From Deltaproteobacteria bacterium (GTDB lineage: Bacteria > Myxococcota > Myxococcia > Myxococcales > Anaeromyxobacteraceae): a stretch of 64,000 nt of DNA. The stretch is from positions 120,883-184,882 of the forward strand of contig JACRMN010000027.1 in assembly GCA_016214955.1 (NCBI GenBank), read 5' to 3'. Within the stretch, counting starts at the first letter, position 1, and each line of letters starts with the position of its first letter. The position numbers were made by a program, and so were the translations under genes. The notes beneath the pieces are model-generated. The model made no database searches and was not told the DNA's origin. It worked only from the letters and a program-made list of their open reading frames with translations. Below are positions 62,901 to 64,000 of this stretch, piece after piece.

Positions 62901-63289
62901 TCCAGGCGGCCTGCAGCCTGGGCACCTCCCGGTTCGTCGTCACCGCCGACGCCGCCCAGGTGGAGAAGGTGAAGCGCCAGCTCGCCAGGGCGCTGCCGCC
63001 GGTCACCCAGTCGCAGCTGCTCAAGGTGCTGGCGCGCAAGTACACCGAGGTGCAGCATCCCGGCGACGTGCGGGCCTACATGGACGGCTGCGAGCTGACC
63101 TCCAACCGCGTCGGCGCGCTGCTGGCCGGCGACCTGGAGGTGGCGCGCAAGGGGGCGGTGGGCGAGAAGGCCCAGGTGTCGAAGCTCCGCGAGGAGACGC
63201 GCCTGCGCGATCTGGTGCAGTTCTGCCTTTCCGAGGACTGGAGCGCCCTGCGCGCCCACCTCGGGCTGTCGGTGGTGGTTCAGGGCTAG
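50984..63289 (+). CDS. gltI: Giant TPR gliding protein GltI (AgmK)
   Basis: A 4101-residue protein with no signal peptide or TM, so cytoplasmic. Residues 1 to about 3830 are degenerate TPR-type repeats in blocks of roughly 100 residues. Each block contains a W-E-E-L or similar helix, an R-A-x-L-L-x-x-L-A helix and an A-x-x-Y-R-x-x-L-x-x-D-P helix. Later repeats (from about 2900) are more regular. About 3835-4101 is a distinct globular C-terminal domain (KRLLHERLRGPLPEIMALLA to LRAHLGLSVVVQ). AgmK/GltI in M. xanthus is likewise a huge cytoplasmic TPR protein that works with GltG, GltJ and MglA at focal adhesions. It starts at GTG 50984 with GAGG 5 bases upstream. It fills 12.3 kb with no frameshift. 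Confidence 0.92.
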   Translation: MTADQDEQVRAHLAVLERAPGNAEALSALEAIYRRESRWEELVRLLEEQARRAAGPDVAAERLTRAARVAQEEQKNAGRAEELYRQALHADPEHRPALEGLVAVAEARGDGAALAEALERLAFREVEPQAAALVWLRAGRTWEERVLRRDRAGLLYVRAMRLDPALAEARDRALACQLALRRYGPAKALLDLARDAGGERRTLAAEYARLGALLLDQPLDHGLAMEALIEALALDRGAPGAAGALERVKATPRAWRDLARQLLSDAERARERRTAAQLTLRAAELHAAYDADGAARAGELLDRALGLWPGMGDGLDFLERWLGEKEDWTALAASLTRIAGATRDRAALAAIQIRLAHVRLVRFGDLEAAAVALEAALEQDPQSETAAHQLLELHLDAGRRADALQVLERHLAAAPQKPQHAQLRLRAAELARALGDPGRARVHLEAARRADPRSPAVAAALAPLLAESGEWRALADALEAQIAAARAPAERARLLEQLAEVEADRLGAPADGLRTLARALAADPGRAATRRAMEEIAARHGASAELPRLFRAAADEPGVDPRARRTLLRRSAELLEPQPEEAARVWKLLAEADPDDAAAVTSLEQALVRAGRHAEVSAQLESRLAGATGRERHELLLRLARVRHEAGDHAAAAQAWRELLALGQEDAGALRGLADALEPQGAAASEELLTALLRLSGRLSGAERAEVDLRRARILDGLARPGEAGAVLLSTLRAGGLTPAQTGEATRALESLQERGVDPVRIAQALLPVYAAARDTTRHVAMLELLAERLPPDADGRERARLLLDAAALRAERLQDARGALSAAAAALRASPAHAEARLRCERLAQEVGAFGELYGLLDEAAGRLAGQVDEERALRLRAAQIAEADLGDSEAATRQLRRALELAPGDAQILAALTRIALAGERWEAACDLLVERAGSAQGVERTALLAQLGDTLFERLRSPAAAADVFRQALLAAGSDQRPRLLARLADALAAADDPAGQAEALAELARASADPAEAQRAALEQARLRAERLGDPMGAVQIYREALGRDPGDAVARAGLARLLAAEQPEAAVAAASSLASAAEGAGDRQGALEALDSLSTRAPSAAERAGAARRLAGLHREAGRREAAFEALLRAVRNAPEDEPLRREALEAAVGDEERARAAAALAEAARSLPGPSAAGAWRELAALQEGPLGDREAALASQEAALAAAPGHPETLAALRRLARSLGRPERLLQACLGLAEVAATSADRAEALREAAVQAEGPLADMGQAAGLWHGVLEALPGDAEAQEALERIATARDDAAALAEALERRRRRPGGERDVELAFRLGELKRTRLAAPAEALELHAGVLRADPSHAGARAALVQLAGTAGPVGREALALADALLRALGDHPARAQARRLRLGASEDPHERARLHAETRSIEERELSDPEAAFQSAGRAFAEGGEARAEAIEDLGRLAALAHAEERLARLLEEAAAQGGDDAPGLWRRAARLREQALSDPPGAIEAWKKLRVVRPDDPEALEALERLYAGARSAAEEAEVVRRRADLAQGAARAAHLAHLGRLLAEAGDDGPATAALEESARLDATQPEPLALLDALYERAGQAEGRARVLRDLARLRFDDPVERTALLLRRAEVLEPIDPARAVEAHAEILAEDRREAGALAGLERLLLRPEARPAAARALEEAWRAAGDARGLFRVLPVLLEEAPPARAAGLLSEMAQLAEKLGDRRAAFDARARQLALAAAAGQDDAVARAELERHAQEGGLHAELAKVYEEVAGSLPVPVRAEVCRRLSGLLADRLGRLDDAARWLDQAAALAPGADVLAELARLHRRRGALAELAGVRRLQAELAPDVAGKVELLREAAQILEAQLSNREEAVEAYRQILSVDPEDPSALRELGRLLGAAERWDEVVKLLAREVAVAERTPAQAAEAVELRFRLGRLQQQRLADLPAALESYRAVLERAPRHPATLGALEELARGTGPAANGASALLEPVYAREGEHEKLCLALEARALSAPDGAERAAILRQVAALQAGPLRSPQAAFVSAARALREDPDDPAGLELAAGLAEQAGSEDELAQLLGENADRARDPGLRIEFRRRLARLTSRRGGDRQRAADEWSRVLELAPDDTEALAGLAAIHRAGGEAEPLVQVLRRYASAAEDPVRRGALLAELAQVQEERQRDLPGAMLTLRRLLEAEPGRRDALSRLDRLCVQTEKWVELADVLAREIAAAATAADTAAVAALRYRLAELREGRLLDREGAVALYEEILAAQPDHAEARSRLEGMLQRDPGNDRAAAALQAACAATGSWDRYAAALELRASARPDPLERKALWNELAQVREERLADPEMAFLALCRAFRDDPGDGALRARLSRLAAASGHEEELCGLYEEEFSRLPAGADVEVALELGTLSETRLSDAMRAVAWLEKARALDAAGAPQALPALERLYRATGRFPELAGALAALAEQAEGEEQTGLLFRLGQLCEEKLSDPSRAAEAYARVLVADPRHLPALRAAERLHESAGRLGSLAENLAAQRGLAQDAPGRLRLTARLAEVTQQLSRDEEATSLWQEVLQLDPRHDAAHQALEGLLEKRERWTDLAELLRGRLAQPIDRREAARLNDRLGWLLGAKLGDAAQAIRSFQAVLEADPRNRRALEALRDIHAAQGDLEGLAGAYRRLIPLQEDAAGVKAVRLKLAEVLLQAGKRQEAVEQGKRAFDLEPHAEEELNRIAAVFDAAGSAADRVRAIEARAQLLAAAGRASEAQAAWLQAAELWERPLARPDGAAAALEKVLALDPGSRDAFQRLRELHARNGAWRDYVRVVDQYAPQLADRADRVALLRDVAEVQEKRLGQKEMAFLACCRAFQEDPTDAVTVREAQRLAGETEAWEELTAVYEEVADEARGSLRGKLLIELGRIRDGRLDDADGAEAAFRRALEADPASPEVLDALTGLFTRRNRVRDLVITLEQKLEAAAGLDEKKAILLEIAKLSDGPLHDPQEAVAALRRVLELDGGDAAGIELLSAIYRRERRFEELAQLLARARDLAPDEAARVAWQLQLAQLFENELADEEGAVEAYRAVLGLDDQRPEALSGLERLYTKLDRFAELNRIYERQAELAEDPRERCRILAKSASIWEEKLHNPRKAVERHEQILGLDGGNLPAVKALEGLYRREGLWERLIAVMQHHLTLTSDRREQVQLEVAAGEVWWKELARVDRAEALFSHALQVDPDAREAVSALARLYERSGNWNLALEMLQREVRLAGAGAGAVDVYARIGRIQEDMLQDRPAAKQAYARALDLDPGHLPSLRASRAIAEAERDRESYLSLLVAEARYTEDDAQRADLLHEAGRIHQQERDDPDGAIRYYEDALRRVSDHLEAARPLSELYQSRGAWADAERVLDVIVRRLDAAGETKELCRQSYRLGYVCEKLGKKAKALQSYRRAYELDATYLPALEGLGNLLVQEQGWEEALRIFQTILIHHRDGLTDLEVVETYWQIGEVQTRLGQQDRAAKSFEKALEIDQNHEPSRRSLTAVLEAQGEWEAAVEQRQRLLPLLDGQAKLDQYVAIGEICRDRLKDPYQAIDAFAGASRLAPGSLPITDALLALYRETRQGQKAADALQRLLDQPEVQGEPERAARLHLLRGQILRDEARDDVAAAAELGKALDRNPNLVQAFAELEELLTRGRRWGELEQAYLQMMRRLPKGPEAASARLTLWKTLGELYRRALGDTERARTAYEVVVKADPDDAAALEAWAELSGRSPGHEAEAVEGWRRLVRGGGAAAKAASALTSLHAARKEFDQAYSAAQVVLHLTGGATSEEKQVAERLRRFAREAAGQALDEAGWKRLLHERLRGPLPEIMALLAREAGAVFAQSPKDLGLDKKRELDVATSMLFFANMMKYVVRTLGQKPVRLFRVDAPPGKLALLPTDPLALAAGEDYFKERPKKELWFAIGKALAFARPELTLARLMPHDQLEVVFQAACSLGTSRFVVTADAAQVEKVKRQLARALPPVTQSQLLKVLARKYTEVQHPGDVRAYMDGCELTSNRVGALLAGDLEVARKGAVGEKAQVSKLREETRLRDLVQFCLSEDWSALRAHLGLSVVVQG

Positions 63290-63298
63290 GGGACACGC

Positions 63299-64000
63299 AT
63301 GCGATTCACCTGCGACGGCTGCGGTGCGCAGTACATGATCTCCGACGACAAGGTCGGTCCCGGCGGCGTCAAGGTGCGCTGCAAGCGCTGCAGCCACGTC
63401 ATCCTGGTGCGGCCGGCGCCCGCCGCCGCCCCGGTGATGGAGCCGGCCCCGGCGCCGCCGGCCGGGACGCCGCCGCCCGCGCCCGCCCGCGCCCCGGGCG
63501 CCGAGTCGGGGCTCGACGACGAGCTAGGCCAGGCCTTCGACAACGCCTTCGGCGACAGCGAGAAGGCGGCGCCGTCCGAGGAGCAGGTCCCGCCCCCGGA
63601 GGAGCCCGACCTGCCGGCGGGTCCGCCCGAGCCCCCGGCACCCGCCGCGCCGGCGCAGGCCGAGGTGGAGTGGTACGTGGCGGTCTCCGACGCCCAGGTG
63701 GGCCCGCTGCTCCCCGCGGGCGTGAAGCAGCGCTGGGAGACCGGCGAGATCGGCCCCGACTCGCTGGTGTGGCGCCCGGGGATGGCCGACTGGTCGCCGC
63801 TCTCCAGCGTCCAGGAGCTGGCCCAGTACCTGGCCCCCTTCCCGCGCGTGGTCCCGCGCCCCGCGGCCCGCGCCGCCGAGGCGGCCCCGGCCGCGGAGCC
63901 GGCCGGCGCCTCGGGCGCGGAGCCGGCCCGCGAGGGCGCCCCCGAGTGGAAGCCCGCCGCCGCCAGCGCGCTGGCGGCGCTCGCCAGCGAGGAGCTGGCG
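63299..64000 (+). CDS. gltJ: Gliding motility protein GltJ (AgmX), N-terminal part cut by window end
   Basis: The frame from ATG 63299 is open for 234 codons to the edge. Residues 1-36 form an MJ0042-type zinc ribbon with Cys5, Cys8, Cys28 and Cys31. A Pro/Ala-rich linker with an acidic stretch follows (about 45-120). Residues about 122-178 form a GYF domain (EVEWYVAVSDAQVGPLLPAG, then SLVWRPGMADWSPL). This zinc ribbon-linker-GYF order is the cytoplasmic part of GltJ, where MglA binds in M. xanthus. The TM and TonB-like periplasmic tail must lie beyond the window. It follows gltI by 9 bases with GGGGA as ribosome site. Confidence 0.9.
   Translation, partial: MRFTCDGCGAQYMISDDKVGPGGVKVRCKRCSHVILVRPAPAAAPVMEPAPAPPAGTPPPAPARAPGAESGLDDELGQAFDNAFGDSEKAAPSEEQVPPPEEPDLPAGPPEPPAPAAPAQAEVEWYVAVSDAQVGPLLPAGVKQRWETGEIGPDSLVWRPGMADWSPLSSVQELAQYLAPFPRVVPRPAARAAEAAPAAEPAGASGAEPAREGAPEWKPAAASALAALASEELA

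Noticed and set aside
55352..63397. A 2681-codon open frame on the minus strand opposite gltI
   Set aside because: Antisense frames stay open in very GC-rich genes because stop codons are rare there. The translation is low-complexity (Leu/Gly/Ala/His/Arg) with no domain, while the plus strand encodes clear TPRs.

Overview
The window is about 64 kb of very GC-rich DNA (coding third positions almost always G or C) from a myxobacterium. The gene content suggests an Anaeromyxobacter-like member of the Myxococcota: gliding-motility (Glt) genes, Cys-rich lipoproteins, FHA/sigma-54 activators, a transmembrane Ser/Thr kinase with TPRs, a PilZ protein of the myxobacterial type and an MXAN_5187-like protein. 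The genus is an inference; no rRNA is present. I see no insertion sequence, prophage, CRISPR array or integrase, so this looks like ordinary chromosome.

Layout. 1-3.4 kb: selD, itself encoding selenocysteine at codon 17, then a cell-wall amidase, rph and rdgB. 3.4-4.7 kb: six tRNA genes (Pro, Arg, His, Arg, Lys, Leu) around an SspB-like gene. 4.7-12.2 kb: a protein quality-control block, tig-clpP-clpX and lon, split by a class V aminotransferase on the other strand. 12.2-17.2 kb: an RsmJ-like methyltransferase, nadA, an XRE/shikimate-kinase fusion regulator and an MXAN_5187-like membrane protein. 17.2-24.3 kb: a four-gene minus-strand operon (PBP1A, FG-GAP protein, solute-binding protein, NtrY-like histidine kinase). 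24.5-29.6 kb: thrH, a glutathione S-transferase, an NtrC-type regulator, a Pal-like lipoprotein with CpoB/YbgF, and an MshEN protein. 29.6-38.8 kb: a double-FHA sigma-54 activator, TPR and lipoprotein genes, an SCP2-like protein, a Ser/Thr kinase, a membrane metallopeptidase-like protein and a PilZ protein.

38.9-64 kb: one nearly complete gliding (focal adhesion) machinery locus. It runs DUF192 and a CglC/GltK-like lipoprotein (minus strand), then gltB-gltA-gltC-gltD-gltE-gltF-gltG-gltH-gltI-gltJ (plus strand), with gltJ cut by the window end. These genes supply outer-membrane barrels (GltA, GltB, GltH), lipoproteins (CglC-like, GltE), periplasmic TPR proteins (GltC, GltD), envelope-spanning proteins with cytoplasmic FHA or zinc-ribbon/GYF domains (GltG, GltJ) and a 4101-residue cytoplasmic TPR protein (GltI). 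From memory, Myxococcus xanthus carries these genes in two separate loci. The motor genes (aglRQS) and mglAB are not in the window.

A recurring sequence-level signal is that many genes have a sigma-70-like promoter whose -10 box ends only 6-10 nt before the start codon (selD, rph, the aminotransferase, the XRE-kinase regulator, the FHA activator, the SCP2-like gene, the CglC-like gene, gltB). This predicts widespread leaderless mRNAs. Promoter calls were made by eye and are tentative.
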